From assembly GCF_017308975.1 (NCBI RefSeq), contig NZ_JADWPD010000019.1, forward strand, positions 1 to 64,000: 64,000 nucleotides of DNA. The letters run 5' to 3'. A program made the translations under genes and the position numbers. Position 1 is the first letter of the stretch. Every line of letters starts with the position of its first letter. Below, one piece after another: positions 50,901 through 59,516 of the stretch. Source of the DNA: Amycolatopsis sp. MtRt-6 (GTDB taxonomy: Bacteria; Actinomycetota; Actinomycetes; Mycobacteriales; Pseudonocardiaceae). Under the pieces are notes generated by a model. It did no database searches, was not told the origin of the DNA, and saw only the letters and a list, made by a program, of their open reading frames with translations.

Positions 50901-53900
50901 GGCGGCCGTTCCCCGCGGCGCCCTGGTTGCTCAGCGCCGCGGACGGCGACGCCCTCCGGCTCGTCGCGGCCGGGTTGGCCGAAGCGCCCGACACCGTCGA
51001 CGTCGCCTACACCCTGGCCCGGCGGACGCCTCTGGCCCACCGCGTGCTGGTGCCCGCGGCGAACCGGGAGGCCCTGCGAGCCGTTGCCGAAGGGCGCGTG
51101 CCCGGCCGGACCGTCCGAAGTGGAACCCGGCTGGCCGTGCTGTTCGGCGGGCAGGGCGCGCAGCGGGCCGGGATGGGCCGGGACCTGGCCGAGCAGTTCC
51201 CGGTGTTCGCCGACGCCTTCGACGAGGCGTGCGAAGCCCTGGGGGGCAATGTGCGCGCCATCGCCTTCTCCGGCGGGGAAGCGCTGGACCGCACCGACCA
51301 CGCCCAAGCCGCGTTGTTCGCCTTCGGCGTCGCGCAGTACCGGCTGTTCGAGTCGTGGGGCCTGCGCCCGGACGTCCTGCTGGGCCACTCGATCGGGGAG
51401 ATCACCGCCGCGCACGTCGCCGGCGTGCTGACGCTGGCGGACGCGGCGACGCTCGTGGCGGCGCGCGGCCGGCTCATGGCCGCGCTGCCCGGCGGCGGGG
51501 TGATGATCGCCGTCGAGGCCACCGAGGCGGAGGTGGTCCCGCACGTGGGCGACGCGGTGGCCGTCGCCGCGGTCAACGGGCCGCGTTCGGTGGTGCTCTC
51601 CGGGGAGAGGGCCGCGACGACGGCACTCGCCGATCGCTTCGGCGGCGGGACGCTGCTGCGCGTCAGCCACGCCTTCCATTCGCCGCTGCTGGAGCCGATG
51701 CTCGACGAGTTCCACGAGGTCGCCGCCGGTCTGCGGCACCACCGTCCCGTGCTTCCGCTCGTCTCCTGCGTGACCGGAGAACCGGTCGAGGAGATCGAAC
51801 CCGGCCATTGGCGCCGGCACGCCCGCTCGACCGTGCGGTTCGCCGACGCGCTCGCCACGGCGGCGGCGCCCGGTCCGGCCGTCGGCCTCGAGATCGGCCC
51901 GGCTCCGGTGCTCGGCCGCCTGGCCGCCGGCGTCATGCCGGTCGTGACGGCCACGAAGTCGGACTCCGGGATGCTGGCCGCGGCGGGCGCGGTGCACACG
52001 GCCGGCGGCCGGGTGGACTGGCCCGCGGTGTTCGCCGGCTCGGGCGCGCGGATCACGCCGCTGCCCACGTACCCGTTCAAGCGCACCCGGTACTGGCTGG
52101 ACCAGCCGGCCCCGGAACAGGATGGCGGCGACCACGCCGTGCTCGGCCCCGCGCTCGAGGCGCCCGGCTCGCCGCGGGTGGTCCACGGCGGCTCGCTCGG
52201 CGTCCGCCGCCACCGGTGGCTCGCCGACCACGTCGTCGGCGGATCCGTGCTGGTGCCCGGGACGGTGTTCGCCGAGCTGGCCCTGCACGCCGGTGGCGCG
52301 GCCGTCGGGGAACTCGCGATCGAAGCCCCGCTGCGCCTCGGCACCGAGGACGTCCACGTCCAGGTCGTGGTGGACGAGCCGAGGATCGACGTCTACGCCC
52401 GGGGGCGCGACGAGAAGCACTGGCGGAAGCACGCCGGCGGGAAGCTGCGCCCGCGCGGTCCGCGGCCGTCCGGCTGGAGCGGGGAGTGGCCGCCGGCCGG
52501 GGCCGCGGAAGCCGACGTCGCCGAGGCCTACCGCGGGCACGCCTACGGACCGGCTTTCCGAGCCGTGCGACGGTTGTGGGCGCGCGATGCCGAGTTCTTC
52601 GCCGAGGTCGAGGTGCCGCCGGGCGCCGGGGGCCGGTTCGAGCTGCACCCGGTCCTGCTGGACGCGGCCGTGCACGCGACCGCGCTCGCCGAGGGGCCGG
52701 CGGCGCAGCCGCGGGTGCCGTTCCTCTGGAGCGGGGTCGAGGTCTACGCGCCCGGTGCCCGGCGGGCCCGGGTGCACGGTGTCCGCCTCGGCTCCGGCGC
52801 GGTCCGCGTCACGCTGTACGACGAAGCCGGGAACCCGGTGGCGGTGGTCGAATCGCTGACGACCCGGCCGATGGCGGCGCCCGACACGATGCTCTACCGT
52901 CCACAGTGGATTCCAATGTCGCCGGTGGCGGCCACCGAACCGGTCCGGACCGTCGAAATCACGCCGGGTGACGTGCGCGCGGCGGCCGGGCACGCGCTCA
53001 CTGTGCTGCAGGACTGGCAGGGCAGCGGCGACCGGCTGCTCCTCGTCACCCGCAACGCGACCGGCCCCGACCCCGACCCGGCCGCCGCGGCGGCGTGGGG
53101 CCTGGGCTGCGCGGCCGCGGCGGAACACCCGGGCCGGATCGGCCTGGTCGACCTCGAACCGGGGTTCCCCGCGGCGCGGGCCGCGGACCTCGCCGGCGGC
53201 AGCGCGGAGCCGCAGGTCGCCGTCCGCGACGGCGTGCCGCACGCGCTGCGGATCACCCGCGCCGCCCCGGCGCCGGCGCAGCCGGTCGACCCGTCCGGGA
53301 CGGTGCTGATCACCGGCGGGACGGGGGCCCTCGGCGCCCTGCTGGCCCGGCACCTCGTCACCGCGCACGACGTCCGGCACCTCCTGCTGGTGAGCCGCAG
53401 CGGGCCGGCGGCACCCGGAGCCGGCGAACTGCTCGCGTCCCTGCGGTCACTGGGCGCGGACGTGCGGATCGTCGCGGCCGACGTCGCGGATCGGGCCACC
53501 GTGGCGCGGCTGGCCGGCAGCTGCGATCCGCCGTTGACGGCGGTCGTGCACAGCGCGGCCGTGGTCGACGACGGTGTCCTGGCGGCCCAGACGCCGGAAC
53601 GCCTGGACGCGGTGCTGCGCCCCAAGGCGGACGCGGCGCTGGTCCTCGACGAGGTGACCCGGGATCTGCCCTTGACGGCCTTCATCCTGTTTTCCTCGGT
53701 TGCCGGCGTGTTCGGCAAGGCCGGGCAGGCGAACTACGCGGCCGCGAACCGGGTGCTGGACGCGCTGGCGTGCCGCCGCCGCGCGGCCGGACGGCCGGCG
53801 TTGTCGCTGGCGTGGGGGCTGTGGGAGCTGGGCACCGGTCTGGGCGACCGGATCTCGGCCACGGCCCGGCGGCGGATCCGCGCGTCCGGCGTGGAAGGGC

Positions 53901-54319
53901 TGACGGCCGAGCAGGGCTTGGCGCTGTTCGACGCCGCGCTCGGCTCGGCCGAACCCGTGCTGGTGCCCGTCCGGTTCGACCCGGCGGCGCCGCTGGCACC
54001 GCCGACCGCCGGTTCGTCCGCCCGCTTGCCCGCGGCGCGGCAGAGCTGGCCGGAGAACCCGGCCGAGCCGGAGCTGCGTGAGCTGCTGCGAGCGGAGGTC
54101 GCGGCGGTCCTGGGCCACCCGGACGCCGCCGTGATCGCCGACGACCACCCGTTCCCGGAACTCGGGTTCGATTCCCTCACCGTGATCGAGCTGCGCACCC
54201 GCCTCGCCGGGTTGTCGGGCATCGACCTGCCCGCCACCGTCGTCTTCGACCGGCCCACGGTCGCCGAGCTGGCGCGGCACCTCCTGGATCTCCGGCGTAC
54301 CGCGGGCATTGCTCGGTAG
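47963..54319 (+). CDS. Single-module PKS: acyl-AMP ligase-ACP-KS-AT-DH-KR-ACP
   Basis: This 2118-residue protein has a CoA/AMP-ligase domain (about 1-455; LYTSGTTGRPKGV near 149-161, A10-like SGKPKRNAL), an ACP whose site reads LGLSSL instead of LGxDSL (Ser near 490), then KS from about 548 with VDTACSSSL (Cys near 717), EGHGTGT and NIGHTQ. The AT from about 1060 has GHSIGE (1139-1144) and HAFH (near 1235), which indicates malonyl-CoA. The DH shows H-x3-G-x4-P in DHVVGGSVLVP (near 1422) plus HPVLLDA. The KR (near 1779) has TGGTGALG, VVDDG (B-type) and NYAAAN, and the last ACP has GFDSL (near 2067). There is no ER or TE. It should activate a carboxylic acid, extend it with malonate and leave an enoyl chain; iteration is possible. 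Start GTG; its ribosome-binding site is weak. Confidence 0.92.
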   Translation: MEEIRTEFIRPLLTALSAHPAERPAYSDGRRTLTYGELARASADLATGLDVSRGDRVLVHVGNRVEFVVALLAVLRAAAVGVPVSARSTEAELAHLAEDSGATLLITEARHAELGARLGLRVLLVEDPPPAAGSPRDDLGLDEPAWLLYTSGTTGRPKGVRLSQRAMLWSAAACYAPVYGIEAGDTVVWPLPLHHAYALSLAFTTTIALGAHTRLADGCSPDLLAEYPGCVLAGVPATYLRLRQEADGPVTPPRLCLTGGAPCTPATRAAVRELFGLPLLDGYGSTETGKVAVERPGEPGLVPVPGMEVRIDAGEVLVRGPGLMLGYHGQTGSPVRDGWYRMGDAGRFEGGRLVLDGRVDDVIVCGGQNVHPTEIEAVLEESPSVRDVLVTGRPDDVVGQVPVAFVVAGPDGFDAEELRRRCLSRLSLHKVPVAYVEVGSIPRTASGKPKRNALKQPDLAAVVRAELTALCGHDGGDGWRDRPFTDLGLSSLAGVQFRHRITALTGVPVPHSLIYDFPTPGAVIAELTRLRSAGPAVPARPEKAPSAEPIAVVAMACRFPGGVRSPEDLWRLVADRVDATGEFPADRGWDVAGLYDPDPDRIGHSVTRRGGFLDGFADFDPGMFGISPREALATDPQQRLLLETSWEAFERAGLDVAALRGSDTGVFVGVMHEDYASRFTTPHELEAWLGIGSSHAVASGRISYTFRLTGPALTVDTACSSSLVALHLAVKALREGECSLALAGGATVMATPRTFLAFSRQRGLSPDGRCRSYAAGADGTAWSEGAGVILLERLSDARRHGHPVLAVLRGSAVNADGASNGLTAPSGRAQQALIAAALADAGLAAADVDAVEGHGTGTPLGDPIEADALMAAYGRGPRREPLWLGSVKSNIGHTQAAAGIAGVIKAVTALQHEHLPPSLHADEPSPHVDWPAGGVALLAEGRPWPRTDRVRRAGVSAFGIGGTNAHVIVEEAPRSEAPARRPFPAAPWLLSAADGDALRLVAAGLAEAPDTVDVAYTLARRTPLAHRVLVPAANREALRAVAEGRVPGRTVRSGTRLAVLFGGQGAQRAGMGRDLAEQFPVFADAFDEACEALGGNVRAIAFSGGEALDRTDHAQAALFAFGVAQYRLFESWGLRPDVLLGHSIGEITAAHVAGVLTLADAATLVAARGRLMAALPGGGVMIAVEATEAEVVPHVGDAVAVAAVNGPRSVVLSGERAATTALADRFGGGTLLRVSHAFHSPLLEPMLDEFHEVAAGLRHHRPVLPLVSCVTGEPVEEIEPGHWRRHARSTVRFADALATAAAPGPAVGLEIGPAPVLGRLAAGVMPVVTATKSDSGMLAAAGAVHTAGGRVDWPAVFAGSGARITPLPTYPFKRTRYWLDQPAPEQDGGDHAVLGPALEAPGSPRVVHGGSLGVRRHRWLADHVVGGSVLVPGTVFAELALHAGGAAVGELAIEAPLRLGTEDVHVQVVVDEPRIDVYARGRDEKHWRKHAGGKLRPRGPRPSGWSGEWPPAGAAEADVAEAYRGHAYGPAFRAVRRLWARDAEFFAEVEVPPGAGGRFELHPVLLDAAVHATALAEGPAAQPRVPFLWSGVEVYAPGARRARVHGVRLGSGAVRVTLYDEAGNPVAVVESLTTRPMAAPDTMLYRPQWIPMSPVAATEPVRTVEITPGDVRAAAGHALTVLQDWQGSGDRLLLVTRNATGPDPDPAAAAAWGLGCAAAAEHPGRIGLVDLEPGFPAARAADLAGGSAEPQVAVRDGVPHALRITRAAPAPAQPVDPSGTVLITGGTGALGALLARHLVTAHDVRHLLLVSRSGPAAPGAGELLASLRSLGADVRIVAADVADRATVARLAGSCDPPLTAVVHSAAVVDDGVLAAQTPERLDAVLRPKADAALVLDEVTRDLPLTAFILFSSVAGVFGKAGQANYAAANRVLDALACRRRAAGRPALSLAWGLWELGTGLGDRISATARRRIRASGVEGLTAEQGLALFDAALGSAEPVLVPVRFDPAAPLAPPTAGSSARLPAARQSWPENPAEPELRELLRAEVAAVLGHPDAAVIADDHPFPELGFDSLTVIELRTRLAGLSGIDLPATVVFDRPTVAELARHLLDLRRTAGIAR

Positions 54320-54342
54320 GAACACCGCACCGGGGCGGTGGC

Positions 54343-55839
54343 TCATGCGCGGGTGTTCACCAGCTTCGGCCACAGCGCGGACCACGGCTCGGTCCGGCCG
54401 CTCGCGAGCCACAACGGCACGCCGTCGAAGTAGCTCGGTTTCGCGGCGCCGGTGTCGACTTTCCCGATCGGCCGCAGCTCGGCGAAGTGCCCGAGCAGCG
54501 GCCGCGGGTCGGCGCCCACGAACAGCACGTCCGTCATCTCCTCGGACGGCACGACCAGCGTCGCGTACCCGCGGTTGCCACTGGCCGGCTCCGGCAGGCC
54601 GAGGTCGCGGCCGTAGCGGTCGAGCGCGCTCGCTTCCCAGTAGGTCTCGGTCACCACCGCGGTCCGAGCCCGCTCGGGCAGCCGCGCGAACGCGCCGGCC
54701 ACCGAGCGGGCGGCCTCCGGCCAGCCGATCTCGGCGTAGGCCAGCGGCGGGGACGGCAGCGACGGGTGCTCGGTCAGCCACGCCCGCGGCCAGATCGGCA
54801 ACGTGAGGGGCAGGACGAGCAACGCGGACAGCACGTAGCACGGCCAGGTCGTGATCCACCGCCACCAGCGCGCCGGCTCTCCCCGTTCGAGCGCGACCGC
54901 GGCCATGGCCCAGCACACCGGGTACAGCCCGGCGAGGTAGTAGAGCCGGCCGTTCACCGCCAGGAACACCACGGTCAGCAGCACCACCGTCCAGCCGAGG
55001 AAGCGGAGTTCCCGGTTGCGCAAGAGCCGCCACAGGCCGTAGCAGAGCAGGACGGCGCCGACCGGGAGGCCGGCGACGAACAGTGCCCCCGGCACGAACG
55101 TCAGCCGGCCGCCCCAGGTGTCTTCGACTTCCGCCGAGATCGCCGCGCCCATGCCCAGCTGCGGCCAGCCGTGCGTGGCCTGCCACAGCAGCGTCGGCAC
55201 CAGCGCCACCGCGGCGATCGCCGCGCCGAGCCACAACCCGGGCCGGCGCAGCAGTTCCCGTGGTCCGCACACGAGGACCGCGACACCGGCGGCGAGCCAG
55301 AAGCCGGCGATGAGGAACTTCGTGTACAGCGCGATCGCCGTGACGACGCCGGCCCAGACGAGCAGGCCGTCGGCGCGGGTGCGCAGCCAGCGGACCAGCA
55401 GCCACAGCACCAGTGTCCACAAAAGCGGGTCCACTGTGGACGTGGCGAGGTAGTGCCCGCCCGCCAGGAACAGCGACGACACGCCGAAGGTGGCCGCGGC
55501 GAGCGTCTGGGCTTTCCCGCCGCCGCCCAGCTCGCGGGCGATCAGCGCGGTGAGCGCGATTCCGGCGAGCATGGCCAGCATCGCCGGGATCCGCAGCACG
55601 AACGGCGAGTGCCCGAGCGCGTCCATCGCCTGGGCCAGCAACGGAAGCAGCGGCGGCTGGTCGACGTATCCCCAGGCGAGGTGCCGTCCGGCGGCCAGGA
55701 AGTACAGCTCGTCGCCGAAGTAGCCGTAGCGGTTCGCCGTCAGCAGCAACGGGATCGCCAGCACCCCCATCACGACCGCCACCGGCTTCACGGCGACCGG
55801 GTGGAGCCGGGCGGGGGCGGGCGCGGTCGTCACTCCCAT
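54343..55839 (-). CDS. GT39/ArnT-like polytopic membrane glycosyltransferase
   Basis: This 498-residue membrane protein has about 11 helices. The first external loop holds YGYFGDELYFLAAGRHLAWG and YVDQPPLLPL, the acidic-motif region of PMT_2/ArnT-type enzymes that use polyprenyl-phosphate sugars. A soluble C-terminal part follows (TYWEASALDRYGRDLGLPEP). It presumably glycosylates a lipid or protein outside the membrane. Its ATG lies inside the end of the ABC permease gene, so it belongs to that operon. It is convergent with the PKS gene. Confidence 0.82.
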   Translation of the reverse strand: MGVTTAPAPARLHPVAVKPVAVVMGVLAIPLLLTANRYGYFGDELYFLAAGRHLAWGYVDQPPLLPLLAQAMDALGHSPFVLRIPAMLAMLAGIALTALIARELGGGGKAQTLAAATFGVSSLFLAGGHYLATSTVDPLLWTLVLWLLVRWLRTRADGLLVWAGVVTAIALYTKFLIAGFWLAAGVAVLVCGPRELLRRPGLWLGAAIAAVALVPTLLWQATHGWPQLGMGAAISAEVEDTWGGRLTFVPGALFVAGLPVGAVLLCYGLWRLLRNRELRFLGWTVVLLTVVFLAVNGRLYYLAGLYPVCWAMAAVALERGEPARWWRWITTWPCYVLSALLVLPLTLPIWPRAWLTEHPSLPSPPLAYAEIGWPEAARSVAGAFARLPERARTAVVTETYWEASALDRYGRDLGLPEPASGNRGYATLVVPSEEMTDVLFVGADPRPLLGHFAELRPIGKVDTGAAKPSYFDGVPLWLASGRTEPWSALWPKLVNTRA

Positions 55840-56573
55840 CGGAACACCCGCGCCGCGATCGTCGAGCAGCCGATGGCGAACACCGCCATCGCGCCGAGCT
55901 GCAGCAGCTCCGGGGCGTCGCCGGCCCAGGTGGCGCGCAGCGCGTTGAGCGTGCCGCCCAGTGGCAGGACGTCGGCGACGTGCTGCAGGAAGACCGGCAG
56001 CTTCTCCTTCGGCACCCACACCCCGCCCAGCGCGAGCATCGGGAAGAACAGCGCGCTCCCGATGCCACTGGCCGCGCGGCCGGTCGGGGCCAGGGCTGCC
56101 ACCAGCAGGCCGACGGAGAACAGCGCGACGGCCCCGAGCACGAGTGACAGCAGGAAACCGCCCGGGTTGCCCGGCAACGGGATGCCGAGCGCGAGGCCTC
56201 CGACCCCGGCGATCAGCACGACCACGGCGACGGCGGCGGCGAGGTTCACCAGCAGCTGCGCGGCGAGCAGCAGGCTCGGCGGCACGGGACTGGCGGAAAG
56301 CCGCTTCAGCAGGCCCTTTTCGCGGTAGGTGCCCATCGCGGCCGGGAACAGCGTGAGCGCCAGCATGGCCAGCAGGATCGTGATGGCCATCGGCGCGATG
56401 AAGGTGGCCAGTACGCTGTGCCCGCCGAACTCGGGGTCCGGCTCGTTCACCCCGGGCAGCAGCCCGAACACCAGCAGCAGCGCGAGCGGGATGCCGACGA
56501 CGATGGCCGGCGCGCCCGGGTCCCGCAGGAACACCTTCGCCTCGGCGGTGGTCAGCTTGGTCAGGACGGACAT
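55830..56573 (-). CDS. ABC-2 type permease
   Basis: This 247-residue protein has six membrane helices of ABC-2 type, with YREKGLLKRLSASPVPPSLL after helix 2 and FPMLALGGVWVPKEKLP before the last helices, as in daunorubicin-type exporters. GGGGGAAA precedes the ATG. It pairs with the ATPase 10 bases upstream and overlaps the glycosyltransferase start. Confidence 0.9.
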   Translation of the reverse strand: MSVLTKLTTAEAKVFLRDPGAPAIVVGIPLALLLVFGLLPGVNEPDPEFGGHSVLATFIAPMAITILLAMLALTLFPAAMGTYREKGLLKRLSASPVPPSLLLAAQLLVNLAAAVAVVVLIAGVGGLALGIPLPGNPGGFLLSLVLGAVALFSVGLLVAALAPTGRAASGIGSALFFPMLALGGVWVPKEKLPVFLQHVADVLPLGGTLNALRATWAGDAPELLQLGAMAVFAIGCSTIAARVFRWE

Positions 56574-56583
56574 GGTTTCCCCC

Positions 56584-57489
56584 TCATTCCGGCCGGTGGC
56601 CGGTCAGGGCCGCGAACGCGTCGTCGAGGCCGGCCTGCTCGACGCGCAGGTCCCCGGCGATCACTCCCCGCCGGGCCAGCAGCGACGTCACCGCGTGGAG
56701 CACGTTGCCGTGGCCGCTGACGACGAACTGCTCGCCGCGCCGTTCGACGCGGCGGACATCCGCCAGCGCTTCGAGCGCGCCGGGGTCGAGCGGCGCCGAC
56801 GGCCGGAACCGCACGACCTGCTTGTCGGTCACCCCGGCGATCAGCCCGGCCGGCGAGTCGAGGGCGACGACGCGGCCGGCGTCGACGACGGCGATCCGGT
56901 CGCAGAGCCGTTCGGCTTCTTCCATGAAGTGGGTGACCAGCAGGATGGTCACGCCCTTGGCGCGCACGGTCTCGATGAGGTCCCACGTGTCGCGGCGGGC
57001 CTGCGGGTCGAGGCCGGTCGTGAGCTCGTCGAGCACCGCCAGCTCCGGGCTCCCGACGAGCGCGAGCGCGATGGACAACCGCTGCTGCTGGCCCCCGGAC
57101 AGCTTCTTGTACGCGGTGTTCCGGTGCTCGGTCAGGCCGAGCGTGGCCAGCAGCTCGCCGGGATCGGCCGGCGTCCGGTAGAACGCGGCGTAGAGGTCGA
57201 GCAGCTCGCCGACCCGCAGCTTGTCCTGCAGCCGGCTCTCCTGGAGCTGGACGCCGACGCGCTGGCGCAGCTCGGCGCGGTCGCGGCGCGGGTCGAGCCC
57301 CAGCACCGACAGCCTCCCGCCGTCGGGCACCCGGAGCCCTTCCAGGCACTCCACGGTCGTCGTCTTGCCCGCGCCGTTCGGGCCCAGGATGCCGAAGATC
57401 TCCCCGCGCTCGACGTCGAACGAAACGTCGTCGACCGCGACCTTGTCCCCGTACCGCTTGTGGAGGTGCTCGACCTCGATGACCGGCAT
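56584..57489 (-). CDS. ABC transporter ATP-binding protein (DrrA type)
   Basis: This 301-residue ATPase shows Walker A LGPNGAGKTTT, signature LSGGQQQRLS, Walker B ELAVLDELTTGLD (Glu-Leu in place of Glu-Pro) and the switch histidine in VTHFMEEAE. The C-terminal regulatory part is typical of the drug-export group. ATG at 57489 has a GAAGGGA site; the frame remains open upstream. It works with the following ABC-2 permease and is likely controlled by the adjacent two-component system. Confidence 0.9.
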   Translation of the reverse strand: MPVIEVEHLHKRYGDKVAVDDVSFDVERGEIFGILGPNGAGKTTTVECLEGLRVPDGGRLSVLGLDPRRDRAELRQRVGVQLQESRLQDKLRVGELLDLYAAFYRTPADPGELLATLGLTEHRNTAYKKLSGGQQQRLSIALALVGSPELAVLDELTTGLDPQARRDTWDLIETVRAKGVTILLVTHFMEEAERLCDRIAVVDAGRVVALDSPAGLIAGVTDKQVVRFRPSAPLDPGALEALADVRRVERRGEQFVVSGHGNVLHAVTSLLARRGVIAGDLRVEQAGLDDAFAALTGHRPE

Positions 57490-57504
57490 GCCGCCGTCCC
57501 TTCC

Positions 57505-57525
57505 CGATCCGTTTCCGACGGATCG
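57505..57525. promoter_or_regulatory. 8-bp dyad upstream of the ABC ATPase gene
   Basis: CGATCCGT and ACGGATCG pair perfectly around TTCCG. It lies 16 bases before the ATPase ATG, between the response-regulator gene and the ABC genes. It could be the NarL-type regulator site or a leader hairpin. Confidence 0.45.
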
Positions 57526-57567
57526 AGAATCCCGTGGCGCCCCGGCCCGGCGCGTCGGCACAACGGT

Positions 57568-57598
57568 CCGCATCGCCTCCTTCGTTCGGAGGATGCGG
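57568..57598. terminator. Hairpin after the response-regulator gene
   Basis: CCGCAT/ATGCGG and CCTCC/GGAGG stack with a 2-base bulge around a 7-base loop. It lies 12 bases past the leftward response-regulator stop. It suggests that the kinase/regulator transcript ends here and the ABC genes have their own promoter. There is no T tract. Confidence 0.5.
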
Positions 57599-57609
57599 TG
57601 ATCGGTGTG

Positions 57610-58239
57610 TCAGTCTCGCGGCGCCAGGTAGCCGCGGGAAAACGCGGCGGCGACGGCGGCTGCCCGGTCGTTGACGCCCAGCTTCGCGTACACGTGCAGC
57701 AGGTGCGTCTTGACCGTCGTTTCGCTGATGAAGAGCCGCTTCGCCGCTTCGCGGTTCGTCGAGCCCTGGGCGATCAGCTCCAGCACTTCCAGTTCGCGCT
57801 GTGACAGCGGTGCCTGGGCCGGCTTGCGCACCTGTCCCAGGAGCCGGGTCGCGATGGCGGGGGAAAGCACCGCCTGTCCGTGTGCCGCGGCCTCCACCGC
57901 GCGGACGAGCTCCGCCCTCGGCGCCTCCTTGAGCAAGTAGCCGGTGGCGCCGGCTTCGATGGCCGGCAGCACGTGGCTGTCCGTGTCGTACGTGGTGAGC
58001 ACCAGCACCCGTGCCGGCACCCCGCGCTTCGCCAGCTCCTTGATGGCGGCGACCCCGTCGGTCCCGGGCATCCGCAGGTCCATGAGGATCACGTCGGGGC
58101 GGAGGCGCTCCGCGGCCGAGACCGCTTCCGCACCGTCACCGGCTTCGCCGACCACCTCGAAACGTGGATCGGCGCCGAACATGCCGCGCAGCCCGTCCCG
58201 CACCACCGGGTGGTCGTCGACGATCAGCAGGGAGATCAA
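57610..58239 (-). CDS. NarL/LuxR-type response regulator
   Basis: This 209-residue protein has a receiver domain (VDDHPVVRDGL, phospho-acceptor Asp in VILMDLRMPGTDG) and a C-terminal LuxR helix-turn-helix (LSQRELEVLELIAQGSTNRE, then TTVKTHLLHVYAKLGV). The start is TTG at 58239, supported by GGGAG at good spacing and by coupling to the kinase stop (TTGA). The ABC genes just downstream are the likely target. Confidence 0.9.
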   Translation of the reverse strand: MISLLIVDDHPVVRDGLRGMFGADPRFEVVGEAGDGAEAVSAAERLRPDVILMDLRMPGTDGVAAIKELAKRGVPARVLVLTTYDTDSHVLPAIEAGATGYLLKEAPRAELVRAVEAAAHGQAVLSPAIATRLLGQVRKPAQAPLSQRELEVLELIAQGSTNREAAKRLFISETTVKTHLLHVYAKLGVNDRAAAVAAAFSRGYLAPRD

Positions 58240-59516
58240 CTTTCGCTCCCGGCGGGGATCGCCGGCACCGTCACCGTGATCGCGGTGCCCCCGCCCGGCT
58301 CGGACTCGACGTCCAGCCGCCCGGCGAGCAGCTGCACCCGCTGCCGCATGCCGGCGAGCCCGAAGCCCCCGTCCTCGGAACCGCCGGCACGCTCGGCGCC
58401 GGGCCGGAAACCCACTCCGTCGTCCAGCACGTCGAGCGTCACCAGGTCCTCCATGTACGACAGGGTCAGGGAGACCCGGTTGGCCCCCGCGTGCTTGGCG
58501 ACGTTGGTGAGCGCCTCCTGCGCGGTCCGCAGCAGTGTCACCTCGACGTCGGTGTGCATCGGCCGGGCGTCGCCGGTCGTGGTCAGCACCGCCTCGACGC
58601 GGTTCAGCTTCGACCAGCGCTCGGCCACGTCGCCGATCGCGTCCGGGAGGCGGGCCTGCGCCAGTGCGGACGGTCCCACCGCGTGCACCGTCCGGCGGGC
58701 CTCGGTGAGGCTGTCGCGGGCCAGGTCCATCGCGTTCGCCACGTGCCGGCGCGACACCGCCGGTTCGTCCGTCGCCTGCTCGGCGGCCTGGAGCTGGGTG
58801 AGGATACCGGCCAGTCCCTGCGCGAGGGTGTCGTGGATCTCCCGCGCCATCCGCTGCCGCTCGGCGAGCACGCCGGCCTCGCGGGCCTGCGCCAGCAGCT
58901 GGGCGTGCAGGCCCGCGTTCTCCGCCAAAGCGTTCTCCAGCTCGGCGTTGGTCTTGTGCAGCTCGACCAGCGCCCGCTTCTGCCGGTGATTGCGCCGGTC
59001 GGACATCACGTCGGCGTGGAAGGCCACCGTGGCCATCACCGTGGTGAGCACGCTGACGGCGGGCCACTTCCACCACTGGTCGGCCGTGATGCCGTCGGCC
59101 CCTCCCACGTAGGAGACCGCCGAGACCGCGGACGTGACGGCCACGCCGACGTACCGCCACCGGCCCTTCAGGTACTGGAAGGCGTGCACGTAGCCGATGA
59201 AGGCGAAGAAGCCGAACCAGGGCGTGAGCAGCACCAGGAAGGCGGTCAACACCACGAGCCCCGTGTAGTACAGGCCCATCAAGGGCGCGTTGCGGTGCGA
59301 CTCCGGGTGGAACGTGTGGAACCAGACGACCCACGCCGTGAGCAGGGCCGAGAGCCCGAGCACCGCCGGAAGCTGGACCTCCGCGTTCCACAGCGGCTGC
59401 AGCAGGGGCAGCACGACGCTGACCGCCAGCAGCGGGTACGGGAGCACTTTCAGGATCGCGGTCTCCCTGCGCTCCCAGCGGGAGAACTCCTCGCGCAACT
59501 CGGCCTCGACACTCAC
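58236..59516 (-). CDS. Sensor histidine kinase, NarX/LiaS type
   Basis: This 426-residue kinase has about six N-terminal membrane segments, a coiled linker (VELHKTNAELENALAENAGL), a HisKA_3 domain with the histidine in RMAREIHDTLAQGL (about residue 230) and a HATPase domain with AQEALTNVAKHAGA and GFGLAGMRQRV. GTG at 59516 gives the family-like start; the longer open frame upstream is not protein-like. It forms an operon with the response regulator. Confidence 0.88.
   Translation of the reverse strand: MSVEAELREEFSRWERRETAILKVLPYPLLAVSVVLPLLQPLWNAEVQLPAVLGLSALLTAWVVWFHTFHPESHRNAPLMGLYYTGLVVLTAFLVLLTPWFGFFAFIGYVHAFQYLKGRWRYVGVAVTSAVSAVSYVGGADGITADQWWKWPAVSVLTTVMATVAFHADVMSDRRNHRQKRALVELHKTNAELENALAENAGLHAQLLAQAREAGVLAERQRMAREIHDTLAQGLAGILTQLQAAEQATDEPAVSRRHVANAMDLARDSLTEARRTVHAVGPSALAQARLPDAIGDVAERWSKLNRVEAVLTTTGDARPMHTDVEVTLLRTAQEALTNVAKHAGANRVSLTLSYMEDLVTLDVLDDGVGFRPGAERAGGSEDGGFGLAGMRQRVQLLAGRLDVESEPGGGTAITVTVPAIPAGSES

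Noticed and set aside
50255-53380. 1041-codon leftward frame antisense to the PKS gene
   Set aside because: Repetitive His/Arg/Gly/Asp composition typical of antisense GC-rich frames; no domain; the opposite strand encodes clear KS-AT-DH.
53447-56068. 873-codon leftward frame across the PKS end and the membrane glycosyltransferase
   Set aside because: Shadow frame; the real protein in this span is the membrane glycosyltransferase in another frame.
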